Below, in pieces: positions 42,889-52,773 of a stretch of 62,832 nucleotides of DNA (within the stretch, counting starts at the first letter, position 1; each line of letters begins with the position of its first letter). The DNA lies in NCBI GenBank assembly GCA_938035525.1, contig CALHOI010000040.1, positions 1 to 62,832 on the forward strand, given 5' to 3'. Source of the stretch: an uncultured Granulosicoccaceae bacterium. Lineage in GTDB: Bacteria > Pseudomonadota > Gammaproteobacteria > Granulosicoccales > Granulosicoccaceae. The notes below the pieces were generated by a model, which was not told the origin of the DNA, did not search any database, and saw only the letters and a list, made by a program, of their open reading frames with translations. Made by a program: the position numbers and the translations under genes.

Positions 42889-44141
42889 TGTTGCTTGTCC
42901 GCCTCAGATGCGTTTGCGTTAACAATTTTTCGCATGTCCATCAACGTGTAAAAAGACCCGGCCACCAGAATTACCGTCGGCTTTTTTGTGTCGTTAGCAG
43001 CGGCGAATTTTGCTGCTGACCAGGCATCAGCAATCGACGCGAAACCCTCTACCGGCGCACTTTGAATCTGTTCTATCTGCTGCATAAGATCGTTCAGCGG
43101 CGTCGCCCTTGGCGATTCAAGTTCGGCACAGTACCAGCTTGAAACCGCTGGCGCCAGCGAGGTCACTATTCCGACAAGATCTTTATCTTTTAGCGCAGAA
43201 AACACCGCATACACGTGATGGTTTGGATAGTAACGCAACATAGCAGCACTCACCGTTTCGGCTGCTGCCGGGTTATGCGCAACATCAAACACCACCGCCT
43301 GCCCATCCACGCTAAGCCGCTCGAAACGGCCAGCAACACTGACCGATTCAAGACCCGCCGCAACCGCTTTTTTACTGACGTTGAGTTTGGCTTGCAGCGC
43401 ATCAATGGCTTCCAGTGCGCAAGCCGCATTGCGTTGTTGATGCTCACCGGCCAGATTTGATTGCGGCAAGTTAGCGCCGCCAATTAATACCAGTCGCAGT
43501 TTATTTTCGCGAGCAATATCAATTAAGTTAGCCGGCGGGTAAAGTTCGCCAACCACCAACGGCACCCCGACCCGACCAATGGCGACTTTTTCTGCGGCAA
43601 TTTCTTCTACGGTGTCGCCGAGGTAGTCTTGATGGTCTAAAGCGATGCTGGTAATGATGGCGCAATCGCAGTCCCACAGGTTGGTGGCATCCAGCCGACC
43701 ACCCAAGCCGACTTCCATAATGACCACATCGCAGCGCATGCGCGCAAACGCAACCATCGCACCCAGCGTTGTGTATTCGAAGTAGGTTAGTGTTTCGGTG
43801 TTTCGGGCTTGTTCAACGGCGTGCAAAGCGCCAACGATCACGTGATCATCGAGCATCTGACCATCAACACACATGCGTTCATTAAACGTATCAATATGAG
43901 GGCTGGTATAGGCACCCACACGATACCCCGCGTGTTTGTATATTTCGGCCAATAAGGCAACCGTCGAGCCTTTACCGTTAGTGCCGCCAACAAGAATAAG
44001 CGGCATCGCAGCAGGACGTAAGCCCATCGAATCTGCCACGTTCCCGACTCGCTGCAAGCCCATGTCAATTTCAGTGGGGTGCAGTTGTTCTAGCCACGAT
44101 AGCCACTGTTCCAGACTATCGTCAGGCGATGGAGCGCTCAT
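42885..44141 (-). CDS. folC: Bifunctional folylpolyglutamate/dihydrofolate synthase
   Basis: This 418-residue Mur-ligase-fold enzyme adds glutamates to folates. It shows the ATP loop VGGTNGKGSTVALLAEI, VGAYTSPHIDTFNERM, GLGGRLDATNLWDCD, the SIALDHQDYLG metal region and VFDVAHNPAAAETV. Length and motifs fit the proteobacterial FolC. It overlaps dedD by four bases and follows accD after 38 bases. The order accD-folC-dedD-cvpA-purF is a conserved gammaproteobacterial operon. Confidence 0.95.
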   Translation of the reverse strand: MSAPSPDDSLEQWLSWLEQLHPTEIDMGLQRVGNVADSMGLRPAAMPLILVGGTNGKGSTVALLAEIYKHAGYRVGAYTSPHIDTFNERMCVDGQMLDDHVIVGALHAVEQARNTETLTYFEYTTLGAMVAFARMRCDVVIMEVGLGGRLDATNLWDCDCAIITSIALDHQDYLGDTVEEIAAEKVAIGRVGVPLVVGELYPPANLIDIARENKLRLVLIGGANLPQSNLAGEHQQRNAACALEAIDALQAKLNVSKKAVAAGLESVSVAGRFERLSVDGQAVVFDVAHNPAAAETVSAAMLRYYPNHHVYAVFSALKDKDLVGIVTSLAPAVSSWYCAELESPRATPLNDLMQQIEQIQSAPVEGFASIADAWSAAKFAAANDTKKPTVILVAGSFYTLMDMRKIVNANASEADKQQ

Positions 44142-44179
44142 GCAGGTCCTGATATGCGTTAGTTAAAATAAGTTGAGGC

Positions 44180-45109
44180 TTAACTTGTTGCCGCATCCGC
44201 TGCGTCAGGTGGGTTTTCAAGTGGAATCGGCGGCATGTCGCAAAGCTTGGCCAGCAAGCCGGCAAGTTTATCGCGCATTTCCCGACGATCAACAATCATG
44301 TCGATGGCGCCATGTTCGAGCAGGAACTCACTTTTTTGAAAACCTTCAGGCAAATTTTCACGAACGGTTTGCTCTATAACCACACGACCGGCAAATCCAA
44401 TTTCAGCGCCAGGCTCTGCAATGATGATGTCGCCCAACATGGCAAGGCTTGCCGACACACCACCCATGGTCGGGTCGGTTAGCACCGAAATGTACGGAAT
44501 TTTGCGCGTGGCCAACTTTGCCAGCATGGCGCTGGTTTTGCCCATTTGAAATAACGAGAACAACGCTTCTTGCATGCGCGCACCACCACTGGCGCTAAAA
44601 CACACCAGTGGTATGTCGTTTTCCAGGCAACAATCGCAGGCCCGCGCAAAGCGTTCCCCAACAACCGAGCCCATTGAGCCACCCATAAAATTAAAATCAA
44701 ACACGGCTACCACGACCGGGTTGCCATGAATGGTGCCGCGCAACACAATCAGCGCGTCTTTTTCGCCGGTGTCTTTGGATTTTTGCGTCAGGCGATCTTT
44801 GTAGCGCTTACTGTCCTTAAACTTCAAGATGTCGATGGGTTCGATTTGGTCACCGATTTCGGTGCGGTTTTCCGGGTCGAGCAATCGATCAAGGCGGGTC
44901 CGCGCTGTTATTCGCATGTGGTGGCCACACTTTATGCAAACATCTTGTGCGCGGTCGAGCTCGGCGCGATACAGCACATTGGCGCAGTTATCACACTTTA
45001 CCCACAAGCCCTCGGGTACGTTGCCTTTGTCTTCACTGTTGCGCGCGCCGATGCGGGCCGGTATTAATTTTTCGAACCAACTAAGCCCACCAGCTACCGC
45101 GCTGGGCAT
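44180..45109 (-). CDS. accD: Acetyl-CoA carboxylase carboxyltransferase subunit beta
   Basis: This is the beta subunit of the carboxyltransferase that makes malonyl-CoA with AccA. The zinc finger has Cys39, Cys42, Cys58 and Cys61 ([20 protein letters not shown]). The crotonase-like core contains [51 protein letters not shown] and [16 protein letters not shown]. The open frame reaches 45268; I start at the ATG at 45107-45109 ([15 protein letters not shown]), 309 residues, because family members begin near SWFEKL. A GTG at 45136 is an alternative. It is first in the accD-to-purF run; the usual upstream neighbour trpF is now separated by an inserted plus-strand gene. Confidence 0.95.
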   Translation of the reverse strand: MPSAVAGGLSWFEKLIPARIGARNSEDKGNVPEGLWVKCDNCANVLYRAELDRAQDVCIKCGHHMRITARTRLDRLLDPENRTEIGDQIEPIDILKFKDSKRYKDRLTQKSKDTGEKDALIVLRGTIHGNPVVVAVFDFNFMGGSMGSVVGERFARACDCCLENDIPLVCFSASGGARMQEALFSLFQMGKTSAMLAKLATRKIPYISVLTDPTMGGVSASLAMLGDIIIAEPGAEIGFAGRVVIEQTVRENLPEGFQKSEFLLEHGAIDMIVDRREMRDKLAGLLAKLCDMPPIPLENPPDAADAATS

Positions 45110-45336
45110 TTTTGACTTTTTGTCTTCTTCACTCACGGGGAGGCTATCTCGCTTGTCGCTGACCCCTCTATTGTACTGCTGATTCAGTGCTGTTCGCAGG
45201 GTAATTTGGGGAACACAGCGGCCGTTTTGCTGCAATTTGGCGTGAACACAGTTTTGCAGGAGATTCACTGCCTAAATGTCATCAACCGGTCGCGGCACAT
45301 TACACTTATAGGGCAAATCTCAGGATATCAGCCAAC

Positions 45337-46497
45337 ATGACAGACTCTGCAGACAACTACTCAGACCTGCGCGAAGCAGTCGCCAAACTGTGCTCAGACT
45401 ACTCTGGTGAATATTGGCGCAAAATTGATCGAGCGCGAGAGTACCCCAGCGAGTTTGTCGGCGCACTAACCGAAGCTGGCTGGCTGGCCGCTTTGATTCC
45501 AGAGACCTTTGGTGGAGCTGGCTTGCCACTGTCTGCTGGAGCCGCAATTTTAGAGGAAATTCATCGCTCAGGCGGTAACGCTGGGGCGTGTCATGCGCAA
45601 ATGTACACCATGGGCACATTACTGCGCTTTGGGTCCGATGCGCAGAAACAAAAATACTTGCCAGGCATTGCCAATGGCAGCATTCGACTGCAGGCGTTTG
45701 GTGTAACCGAACCCTCTTCAGGCACCGACACTGGCGCGCTAAGCACCAAAGCCGAGTTGCAGGCCAATCACTACATTGTTAACGGGCAGAAAATCTGGAC
45801 CAGTCGTGCTGAGCACTCCGACTTAATGATGTTGTTGGTCCGCACTACACCGCCAAATGCCAATCTTAAAAAGACCAACGGGCTGTCCGTGTTACTGGTT
45901 GACATGCAAGACGCCTTAAACAATGGCATGACCATTCGGCCCATTCGCACCATGATGAACCACGCTACAACCGAAGTGTTTTTTGACAACGTTAAAGTGC
46001 CGGTTGAAAACCTGATAGGCGAAGAAGGTAAAGGCTTTAAATATATTCTTTCGGGTATGAACGCCGAGCGCATTCTTATCGCTGCTGAGTGTATTGGTGA
46101 TGCCAAGTGGCTTATAGAGAAGTCGGTAAGTTATGCTGCGCAGCGCCGCGTGTTTAATAAAGCCATCGGAGAAAATCAGGGCATCCAATTTCCGATTGCA
46201 AAAGCGTACGCAAACATGCGCGCAGCCGAACTCATGGTGAACGAGGCGCTACGTTTGTTTGAAGCCGGAGAAAACCCGGGTGCCGAAGCAAACATGGCAA
46301 AAATGTTAGCTGCCGATGCATCGAATGAGGCGGCTAATGTTGCAGTGCAAACTCACGGGGGATTTGGGTTTGCCGAAGAGTACGATATTGAACGCAAGTT
46401 TCGCGAAACCCGCCTGTATCAGGTTGCGCCGATTTCAACGAACATGATTTTAAGTTATCTGGCCGAACATGTGCTTGGGTTGCCAAAATCATATTGA
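45337..46497 (+). CDS. Acyl-CoA dehydrogenase
   Basis: This 386-residue flavoenzyme oxidises an acyl-CoA to the 2-enoyl-CoA. It has the three-domain layout: N-terminal helices (LAALIPETFGGAGLPLSAGA), the FAD-binding middle part (LQAFGVTEPSSGTDTGAL, YIVNGQKIWTSRAEHSD) and a C-terminal helical domain with AQRRVFNKAIGENQGIQFPI, VQTHGGFGFAEEYDIER and FRETRLYQVAPIST. The catalytic base position is not certain, so chain-length preference cannot be read. It lies on the opposite strand between trpF and accD, interrupting a conserved gene order. The nearest neighbours give no hint of its pathway. Confidence 0.92.
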   Translation: MTDSADNYSDLREAVAKLCSDYSGEYWRKIDRAREYPSEFVGALTEAGWLAALIPETFGGAGLPLSAGAAILEEIHRSGGNAGACHAQMYTMGTLLRFGSDAQKQKYLPGIANGSIRLQAFGVTEPSSGTDTGALSTKAELQANHYIVNGQKIWTSRAEHSDLMMLLVRTTPPNANLKKTNGLSVLLVDMQDALNNGMTIRPIRTMMNHATTEVFFDNVKVPVENLIGEEGKGFKYILSGMNAERILIAAECIGDAKWLIEKSVSYAAQRRVFNKAIGENQGIQFPIAKAYANMRAAELMVNEALRLFEAGENPGAEANMAKMLAADASNEAANVAVQTHGGFGFAEEYDIERKFRETRLYQVAPISTNMILSYLAEHVLGLPKSY

Positions 46498-46542
46498 TGA
46501 TGTCGCATCAATGTACAACAGGAATGATTAGCTTATTGTTTG

Positions 46543-47178
46543 TCAGGAATTTTGGTCGGCTTTTCTGACCGCGCTAACAAAGGCCTTCAGCGCTGACGCA
46601 TCTTTGATGCCTTTGGATGCTTCCACGCCTGAACTTACATCAACCGCATAGGGTTTAATTTGTGCAATTGCATCGCCAACATTGTGTACGCCCAAACCAC
46701 CGGCAAGAATAACTGGCTTACCCACATTTTTATCCAGCGTTTGCCAATCGAACGCATGTCCGGTTCCACCAAGCTGGCCAGGCTCATTGGAATCAAATAA
46801 AAATGCCATGGCATTTTTGTATTCGAGCAACGATTCCAGCGAAGGCATACCCGCACCCAGGCCTATCGCCTTTAAATACGGAACACCAAATTGTTCGCAT
46901 TGCGCAGCAGACTCAGTGCCATGGAACTGGGGCACAAGACCAGGCAGCAGCTTCAGCGCTTGTTCAACTTCGTTTTGATCAGCGTTTAAAAACAATCCAA
47001 CACGCGTTATGAATGGTGCTACTTGATCAATGATGACTTTGGCATCTGATGGCTCAATAAACCGTTTACTGGCTTTGCAAAAAACAAAACCTAACGCGTC
47101 AACGCCGAGTTGCTCACTTAATAAAGCATCTTCGGTTCGCGTAATGCCACAAATTTTAATGCGTGTATGAGATGTCAT
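46543..47178 (-). CDS. trpF: Phosphoribosylanthranilate isomerase
   Basis: This 211-residue TIM barrel catalyses the third step of tryptophan synthesis. Motifs: RIKICGITRTEDALL, LGVDALGFVFCKASKRFIEP, GLFLNAD, FHGTESAAQCEQFGVPYLKA, FLFDSN, VILAGGLGVHNV and AVDVSSGVEASKGIKD. The ATG at 47176-47178 (MTSHTRIKIC) fits the family better than the codon at 47196. It follows truA in the same direction after a 55-base gap. Its partners trpB and trpA are not next to it but at 29644-31663. Confidence 0.96.
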   Translation of the reverse strand: MTSHTRIKICGITRTEDALLSEQLGVDALGFVFCKASKRFIEPSDAKVIIDQVAPFITRVGLFLNADQNEVEQALKLLPGLVPQFHGTESAAQCEQFGVPYLKAIGLGAGMPSLESLLEYKNAMAFLFDSNEPGQLGGTGHAFDWQTLDKNVGKPVILAGGLGVHNVGDAIAQIKPYAVDVSSGVEASKGIKDASALKAFVSAVRKADQNS

Positions 47179-47233
47179 AGGTAGTGACCATAGCAAAAAT
47201 AGTCACGGCACGGACGATAAACACCTGCCGCTG

Positions 47234-48025
47234 TTATGAGTCCAACACCGGATTATGCGCCATGGCACGAAAATCAGGTATACCAAATTCGGGTGGATAG
47301 GTCGGCTGCACAAAACATAATCCTTGTGCCGGCGCAGTCATTCCCGCTTGCGTTCGATCACCCTCCTCCAGCAACTTAAGTAACCAGTCGGCCTGCTCCT
47401 CGCCCTTGCCCACGCGAATCAAACAACCTGTCAGGATACGAACCATATTGTGCAGAAAACCGTTCGCTTTAACATCGATGGTAATCAGCTGTCCTTGCCG
47501 GCGCACATCAAGCTGCTGTAACTCTCTAACCGCGTGCTTGGCCTGGCAATCGGACGAGCGAAATGCCGAAAAATCATGGGTACCAATGAGTTGCTGCGCC
47601 GCTGCGTGCATGGCTTTTTCATCCAGTGTTTGGATAACCCAACTCAGTTTATCCGCATGCAGTCCTGAGCGCGTGCCTCGATTAAGAATGCGGTATTGAT
47701 AACTGCGATTCAGGGCTTTGAATCGTGCATGAAACTCATCACTCACCTCACCCGCCCAGTGAACGGCAACCTGTTTACACAGGTGAGTATTGGTGCCAAA
47801 CGTCCAGGCCTTCAGTGGCCGAACAGCGTTTGAATCAAAATGCACCACCTGAGCCAGACCATGCACGCCGGTGTCGGTTCTTCCCGAGCAGCTTACGGTA
47901 ATGGGTTCATCGGCAATTTTGCTTAATGCCTGTTCTAATTCTGCTTGCACCGAATGGCAATGGGGTTGTCTCTGCCAACCGCAAAATGCACTGCCATCGT
48001 ATTCAACCGCAAGGGCAATTCTCAT
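47234..48025 (-). CDS. truA: tRNA pseudouridine(38-40) synthase
   Basis: This 263-residue enzyme modifies uridines in the anticodon arm. It starts MRIALAVEYDGSAFCGWQRQ. The catalytic aspartate is in CSGRTDTGVHGLAQVVHF; RSYQYRILNR, FHARFKALN, DFSAFRSSDCQAK and FLHNMVRILTGCLIRVGKG are all present. It sits between fimV and trpF, the usual place in Pseudomonas-like genomes. A strong terminator for fimV separates it from the upstream gene, so it must have its own promoter or depend on readthrough. Confidence 0.96.
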   Translation of the reverse strand: MRIALAVEYDGSAFCGWQRQPHCHSVQAELEQALSKIADEPITVSCSGRTDTGVHGLAQVVHFDSNAVRPLKAWTFGTNTHLCKQVAVHWAGEVSDEFHARFKALNRSYQYRILNRGTRSGLHADKLSWVIQTLDEKAMHAAAQQLIGTHDFSAFRSSDCQAKHAVRELQQLDVRRQGQLITIDVKANGFLHNMVRILTGCLIRVGKGEEQADWLLKLLEEGDRTQAGMTAPAQGLCFVQPTYPPEFGIPDFRAMAHNPVLDS

Positions 48026-48059
48026 GATGGTACGTTACAAACAAGCATTAATTGAATTC

Positions 48060-48095
48060 AAAAAAAAGGCGCTGGCCACAAACTGTCGCCAACGC
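48060..48095 (-). terminator. Rho-independent terminator of fimV
   Basis: On the minus strand GGCGTTGGC pairs with GCCAGCGCC (one G-T wobble) around an 11-base loop, followed by eight T residues ending at 48059. It lies 60 bases after the fimV stop. Confidence 0.9.
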
Positions 48096-48154
48096 CGTCT
48101 TACGCTATAGCGGGCAGATGTCCGCTACAGGTATTCGTTACAGATATTCAGCTG

Positions 48155-51100
48155 CTATGAGATTTTACGCAGCAATGTTTCAGCTTCAGAAACCTGAGCA
48201 GGATTTCCGCTTTTTACGATTTCGCCCAAAGCACTGCTGGCAGAATCTTTATCACCCATGTCGATGTAGGCTTTGGCCAAATCCATCATGGTGTCCATTT
48301 CATCTGAGCCATCTATGTTGGCAACGTTGCTTGTATCGATGCTGTTATCGCTGGTCAGATCTGGCATCTCCAAATCGTCAACCGCAGCGGTGCCCTGGTC
48401 CATTAGATCAGTTCCATCAAGCTCAAGATCACCTGATAACTGATCTAAATCGAGCGTCAGATCTTCAGCAACAGAACCTGCGCCATCGTTGGCAGCAACG
48501 CCTGCACTCTCAAGATCATCAAGGCTCAAGGCATCATCAAACACATCGCCCGCTTTGTTTTTTGCAGAGAGTGCCGCAGCACCAATACCACCGGCAACGG
48601 CTGCAGCACCACCCGCTAAGGCTCCAGCTCCACCGCTGATGGCATCTTTGCCCGCGCTGGCTGCATCACCAACTGAATCGGCTGCGTCTTCAAAGCCGGG
48701 GAAGTCGAGTGAGGTATCGTCAACCAGCGTATCGCCACCAACAGACACTTCTTCGTCAGCTATTTCGCTGGCAATTTGTGAGAAGTCACCAGTGGCTTCC
48801 AGGTCTGTTTCATCAAAAGCAAATGCCGGGTCAAGGCTTTGATCCATGAGGTTTGATTCGTCAACATCGGCTGCTGCTTCGCTGGCATCACCAAAGTCGC
48901 GACTGACGCTGCCCTCAATGCCGGAAGCACCGTCAAGAGACGCAAAATCTTCCGAGCCTAAGGTCGGCGCATCAACACCACCTTTACCAATGCTCTCTAC
49001 TGCCGTTTCAGAGCTGGCAAACAAGATGTTATTTGGTTGGATGTCGTAGCCCATCTGACTAACCGAATCCCAATCAGGTGCATCGTCGCCACCGAATCGT
49101 TCGTGATAGCTGGCTGCACCTTCTGCGAACGCGTCAGCGTTACCTTGTGCATGCTGGGTTTGCAACAGCTTGTAAGCGTACTCAGGGTTATTAGGGTCGC
49201 GATCGATCGCTTTTGCCAGTAACTCTTCAGCCTGACCGTGTAAACCATAAGCAAGATAGACATCGACTTCTGAAATAGTATCGTCGGGGTCGAGACCTTC
49301 CTGAATGTTCGGTTGTTCCATCGCATCCATGCTGGCTGTTAATGCCTCGGTATCGTCGGCGTCATCCGCTTTGGCAGCGCCAGTGGCAACCGCAGCTGCT
49401 CCACCCACCGCTGCTGCACCGGCAACACCCGTTGCAACCGCAGAACCAATACCCGAACCACCCGCCGATTCAACTTCACCGAAATCACCCTCGGCATGAA
49501 GTTGTACGCCGTCTTCATCGTCTAAAAATTCTACGTCGTCACCAACATCGAGCATATCTTCGTCTTTGTTACGACGCTTACCAAGCAACAATAACCCGGC
49601 TAGCAGCGCACACAGTCCGCCAATGCCGATAACCAGCCACTTGCCATACTTCTGCAATAACTCCAGGTACCACGGAGCCGGTGGTGCTTGTTGAACAGCG
49701 GGTTCAACCGCCGCCGCTGTGTTAGTTTCCGGAACAAGCTCAACTTCGCCAAGCTGTTCGCCTGCCGCCGTTAACGCGTTTTCACCAGAGTCTACAACGC
49801 CGTTTGCTGCGTCTTGCAGTTCCTGACTGGCATTACTGCCACCTTCGGCAACCGCATTTTGCGCGTTGCTTAGTAGATCAGCAGCAGATGTACCCGCTGC
49901 ATCAGAATCACCAGCCTGTGCAAGCTGTTCTTGTAGTCGGGCCACTTCCTGTTGGCGGATATTAACCAACGATTCAATGTTCTCGGTGGTGCTTTTTAGC
50001 TCGGCTGACTGTTCGTCCAGATCCGTGGTTTCAAGTCGGGTAGAAGCAAGTTCTTCTTTTGCCAGCTGCAGCTTTTTGTTAATTGCACCCAGTTGCGCAT
50101 CAGCGCTCGCGTCAGTGTTATCAGCTGTTGCACTGGCCGATGTTGTGGTTGAATCGTTTTGCGCAACGATGTTCAACTCTTTGGTGCCAAGGGCTTCTTC
50201 TTTGGCCGCATCCAGAATGCGCTGTGCTGCGTCACTGATTTCTGTTTGCGCCTGGTCGCTAGGCTCTTGTGCTGGCGGTGTTCTGGTAGTGGCTGCCACA
50301 CGAGTGCCGGAAGAACCACGAATGTTGTCTCGGTACTCACGCCACAACTGATTTTGCTCACCCAATTGCGCCACAGCTTGCGCTTGCGACAATTGCGTCA
50401 GCTCATCGGATTCGGGAATTCGGAGTATGGCGCCCGCTTTAACCAGGTTAACGTTGCCATTGATAAAAGCGCCCTGATTGGCGTTAAGCAGCGCCATCAT
50501 CATCTGTTGTGCTGAAACACCAGCAACCGCATTGCTCTCGGCAATGGCTAGCAAGGTATCACCACGCTGTACAGTCACCTCGCCACCACCGGCACCAACA
50601 GAACCAGTATCCAATGAATCCAGAGACACAATTTCTGAGGTACTGCTTTGTCCGTCAACCACGAACGTGTCAGAGACTTCGCTCGATGAGCCAACAATCT
50701 CGACGTTAAAATCAAAATCTGAAGACGCGACTTGATCAGCTTGAAATTGTGCCGCTGCGTCTGGGTTAGCCACTTCAATGTCGGTCAGCGACACAACTTC
50801 GCCTTCACCACTGAATGATTCACCGTTAAATTCTTCAAGTGATACAGCAGAGCTGTCTTCAATTAATTCAACCGAACCCAATGCCGATGCGCCAAGACCA
50901 TCGAGGGATACCACCTCGCCACCGTCCAACGACACAGCTTCGCCTGTGCTGGCAACTGTCGAACCTGACAAGTCTTGTGGTAGCACTGCGTTGTCAGCAA
51001 TTTCGACTGACGAACCAACGATTTCGACTTCAAAGCCGCCATCAGCATCAGTTCGTTCAATTGGTGTTGGAGTAATGAGAGACGTGTCATTTCGCTGCAA

Positions 51101-51559
51101 GATAGCTGGCTGTTCGCTTGCGGTGTTGCGATCGCTGGCACTTGGTGTCATGAAAACGGGTGGATCGAGCAATACCGTGTACTCGCGAACCATACGTCCG
51201 GCAGGCCAATCAACCTCGAGAAGAAAATTCAGGAACGGTTCAACAACAGGACGGCTACTGGAAATTTTAATGACCGGCGTACCAGAGGACTGGTCAACCG
51301 AGAAACGCAAATCGGTTAGTGCGGTTGTGCGTTCGATACCGGCACGTTGAAACGCATCAGGTGACGCCAATTTGACGATCATCCCATCAGCCTCTCCCGG
51401 TTGTACCGAGGTAAGCCGTATTTCCGCATTCATCGGTTGGTTCAGCGCAGAGCGCATCTCGATGTCGCCAAGCCCTAGAGCTCGTACTCCACCAGAAGCC
51501 AACACCAAACTAACTGCCGCTGCCGTTGCAAGTTTTCGCACTTTATTTATGTCCCGCAA
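48155..51559 (-). CDS. fimV: FimV-type pilus assembly/polar hub protein
   Basis: This 1134-residue membrane protein has a signal-like helix (LATAAAVSLVLASGGVRALG), followed by the FimV N-terminal domain (LGDIEMRSALNQPMNAEIRL, LNFLLEVDWPAGRMVREYTV, LLDPPVF). A LysM peptidoglycan-binding module lies near 330-380 (VQRGDTLLAIAE, NLVKAGAILRIP). A coiled coil near 480-540 and a membrane helix near 636-656 (WLVIGIGGLCALLAGLLLL) come next, then a long acidic cytoplasmic region with a TPR-like part. The C-terminal FimV domain (MMDLAKAYIDMGDKDSASSA to SEAETLLRKIS) closes it. FimV organises type IV pili and the cell pole. It lies between asd and truA, as in Pseudomonas. Confidence 0.95.
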   Translation of the reverse strand: MRDINKVRKLATAAAVSLVLASGGVRALGLGDIEMRSALNQPMNAEIRLTSVQPGEADGMIVKLASPDAFQRAGIERTTALTDLRFSVDQSSGTPVIKISSSRPVVEPFLNFLLEVDWPAGRMVREYTVLLDPPVFMTPSASDRNTASEQPAILQRNDTSLITPTPIERTDADGGFEVEIVGSSVEIADNAVLPQDLSGSTVASTGEAVSLDGGEVVSLDGLGASALGSVELIEDSSAVSLEEFNGESFSGEGEVVSLTDIEVANPDAAAQFQADQVASSDFDFNVEIVGSSSEVSDTFVVDGQSSTSEIVSLDSLDTGSVGAGGGEVTVQRGDTLLAIAESNAVAGVSAQQMMMALLNANQGAFINGNVNLVKAGAILRIPESDELTQLSQAQAVAQLGEQNQLWREYRDNIRGSSGTRVAATTRTPPAQEPSDQAQTEISDAAQRILDAAKEEALGTKELNIVAQNDSTTTSASATADNTDASADAQLGAINKKLQLAKEELASTRLETTDLDEQSAELKSTTENIESLVNIRQQEVARLQEQLAQAGDSDAAGTSAADLLSNAQNAVAEGGSNASQELQDAANGVVDSGENALTAAGEQLGEVELVPETNTAAAVEPAVQQAPPAPWYLELLQKYGKWLVIGIGGLCALLAGLLLLGKRRNKDEDMLDVGDDVEFLDDEDGVQLHAEGDFGEVESAGGSGIGSAVATGVAGAAAVGGAAAVATGAAKADDADDTEALTASMDAMEQPNIQEGLDPDDTISEVDVYLAYGLHGQAEELLAKAIDRDPNNPEYAYKLLQTQHAQGNADAFAEGAASYHERFGGDDAPDWDSVSQMGYDIQPNNILFASSETAVESIGKGGVDAPTLGSEDFASLDGASGIEGSVSRDFGDASEAAADVDESNLMDQSLDPAFAFDETDLEATGDFSQIASEIADEEVSVGGDTLVDDTSLDFPGFEDAADSVGDAASAGKDAISGGAGALAGGAAAVAGGIGAAALSAKNKAGDVFDDALSLDDLESAGVAANDGAGSVAEDLTLDLDQLSGDLELDGTDLMDQGTAAVDDLEMPDLTSDNSIDTSNVANIDGSDEMDTMMDLAKAYIDMGDKDSASSALGEIVKSGNPAQVSEAETLLRKIS

Positions 51560-51662
51560 ATCGCGTCTCCAGACTCATCCCGACCGGAAGCGGGATATCT
51601 GGATGGCGATGTTAACTGTCTCAACTGTATTCTATAGCTGAAATTTTTGAGTCTTCAGCAAT

Positions 51663-52685
51663 TTATAGGTAGTCAGCAGCGAGACATTCGGCAATTTGCA
51701 CGCTGTTCAGCGCCGCGCCCTTGCGTACATTGTCGGATACCACCCATAGGTTTAATCCGTTTTGTGTACTGATGTCCTGCCTGATTCTACCTACGTAAAC
51801 CGCATCGGTTCCGGCCGATTCGGTTACGGCGGTGGGATATCCACCGTCTTTATGCTCATCAATTACTTCAATTCCTGCTGCCGATCCCAGCAATTGTCGG
51901 GCCTGATCGGCGGAAATAGGCTCTTTCGTCTCTAAATGTACCGCTTCGGAGTGACCGTAAAAGACCGGAATTCGAACACACGTGGGATTCACCCGTATGC
52001 TGTCGTCTTCCATGATCTTGTGCGTCTCCCAAACCATCTTCATTTCTTCCTTGGTGTAGCCATTGTCCTGAAATGTGTCAATGTGTGGCAACGCATTAAA
52101 CGCTATCTGTTTCGGGTAGACCGATGGCTTAGCCTCCTGCCCATTCAGCAGTCTGGCCGTTTGCCCACCCAGCTCTTCAATTGCCTCCTTGCCAGTGCCC
52201 GAAACAGCCTGATACGTGCAAACATTGACGCGCGTAATACCAACCGCATCGTGTATTGGTTTTAGCGCAACCAGCATCTGGATGGTTGAGCAGTTGGGAT
52301 TAGCGATGATGTTTGTCGCCTTGTATCCCGCAATAGCATGCGCATTCACCTCGGGCACAATCAACGGTTTGTCGTCGTCGTACCTGAACTGCGACGTGTT
52401 GTCGATAACCACACACCCGGCCTCAGCCGCAATAGGTGCATAAATTTTTGACACCGAAGCGCCCGGTGAGAACAAGCCGATGTGTACCTGGCTGAAATCA
52501 AAGGTTGCCAAGTCCTGCACGACCAATTGCTTCGTCCCGAATTCTACGCGCTTTCCAGCTGAACGTTCGCTTGCCAGAGCATAAATATTACGTATCGGGA
52601 ATTGGCGCTCGGCCAAAATGGACAACATGGTTTCACCAACCGCACCCGTTGCACCAACCACTGCTACGTCAAACTGTTTTGTCAT
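51663..52685 (-). CDS. asd: Aspartate-semialdehyde dehydrogenase
   Basis: This 340-residue NADP enzyme reduces aspartyl phosphate on the route to lysine, methionine, threonine and diaminopimelate. The N-terminus has VAVVGATGAVGETMLSILAE, followed by LFSPGASVS, VIDNTSQFRYDDDKPLIVPE and the catalytic cysteine in NIIANPNCSTIQM. VSGTGKEAIEEL and RIPVFYGHSEAVHLE complete the family pattern. It belongs to the shorter ASADH class (the Usg/asd-B type), with normal length. It lies between leuB and fimV, in the usual Pseudomonas-like place, with an 88-base leader containing a hairpin. Confidence 0.95.
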   Translation of the reverse strand: MTKQFDVAVVGATGAVGETMLSILAERQFPIRNIYALASERSAGKRVEFGTKQLVVQDLATFDFSQVHIGLFSPGASVSKIYAPIAAEAGCVVIDNTSQFRYDDDKPLIVPEVNAHAIAGYKATNIIANPNCSTIQMLVALKPIHDAVGITRVNVCTYQAVSGTGKEAIEELGGQTARLLNGQEAKPSVYPKQIAFNALPHIDTFQDNGYTKEEMKMVWETHKIMEDDSIRVNPTCVRIPVFYGHSEAVHLETKEPISADQARQLLGSAAGIEVIDEHKDGGYPTAVTESAGTDAVYVGRIRQDISTQNGLNLWVVSDNVRKGAALNSVQIAECLAADYL

Positions 52686-52710
52686 TTTAATACCTGTATG
52701 AAATTTCTGT

Positions 52711-52726
52711 GTGGTCTGGAGACCAC
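52711..52726. repeat. Inverted repeat in the asd leader
   Basis: GTGGTCT-GG-AGACCAC is a perfect inverted repeat 26 bases before the asd start. A second one, GCAAC-AGAT-GTTGC, lies near 52752-52765. No T run follows on the minus strand, so these are more likely regulatory or RNA structure than terminators. Confidence 0.4.
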
Positions 52727-52773
52727 GATCAATTAACTATTGAAAACAAATAAGCAACAGATGTTGCAGATTG

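Noticed and set aside
42284..42951. Long plus-strand frames (up to 212 codons) opposite dedD
   Set aside because: They are antisense shadows of a confident SPOR-domain gene.
50778..51350. 190-codon plus-strand frame opposite fimV
   Set aside because: It is antisense to the well-supported FimV N-terminal region and Ser/Thr-rich through codon reflection.
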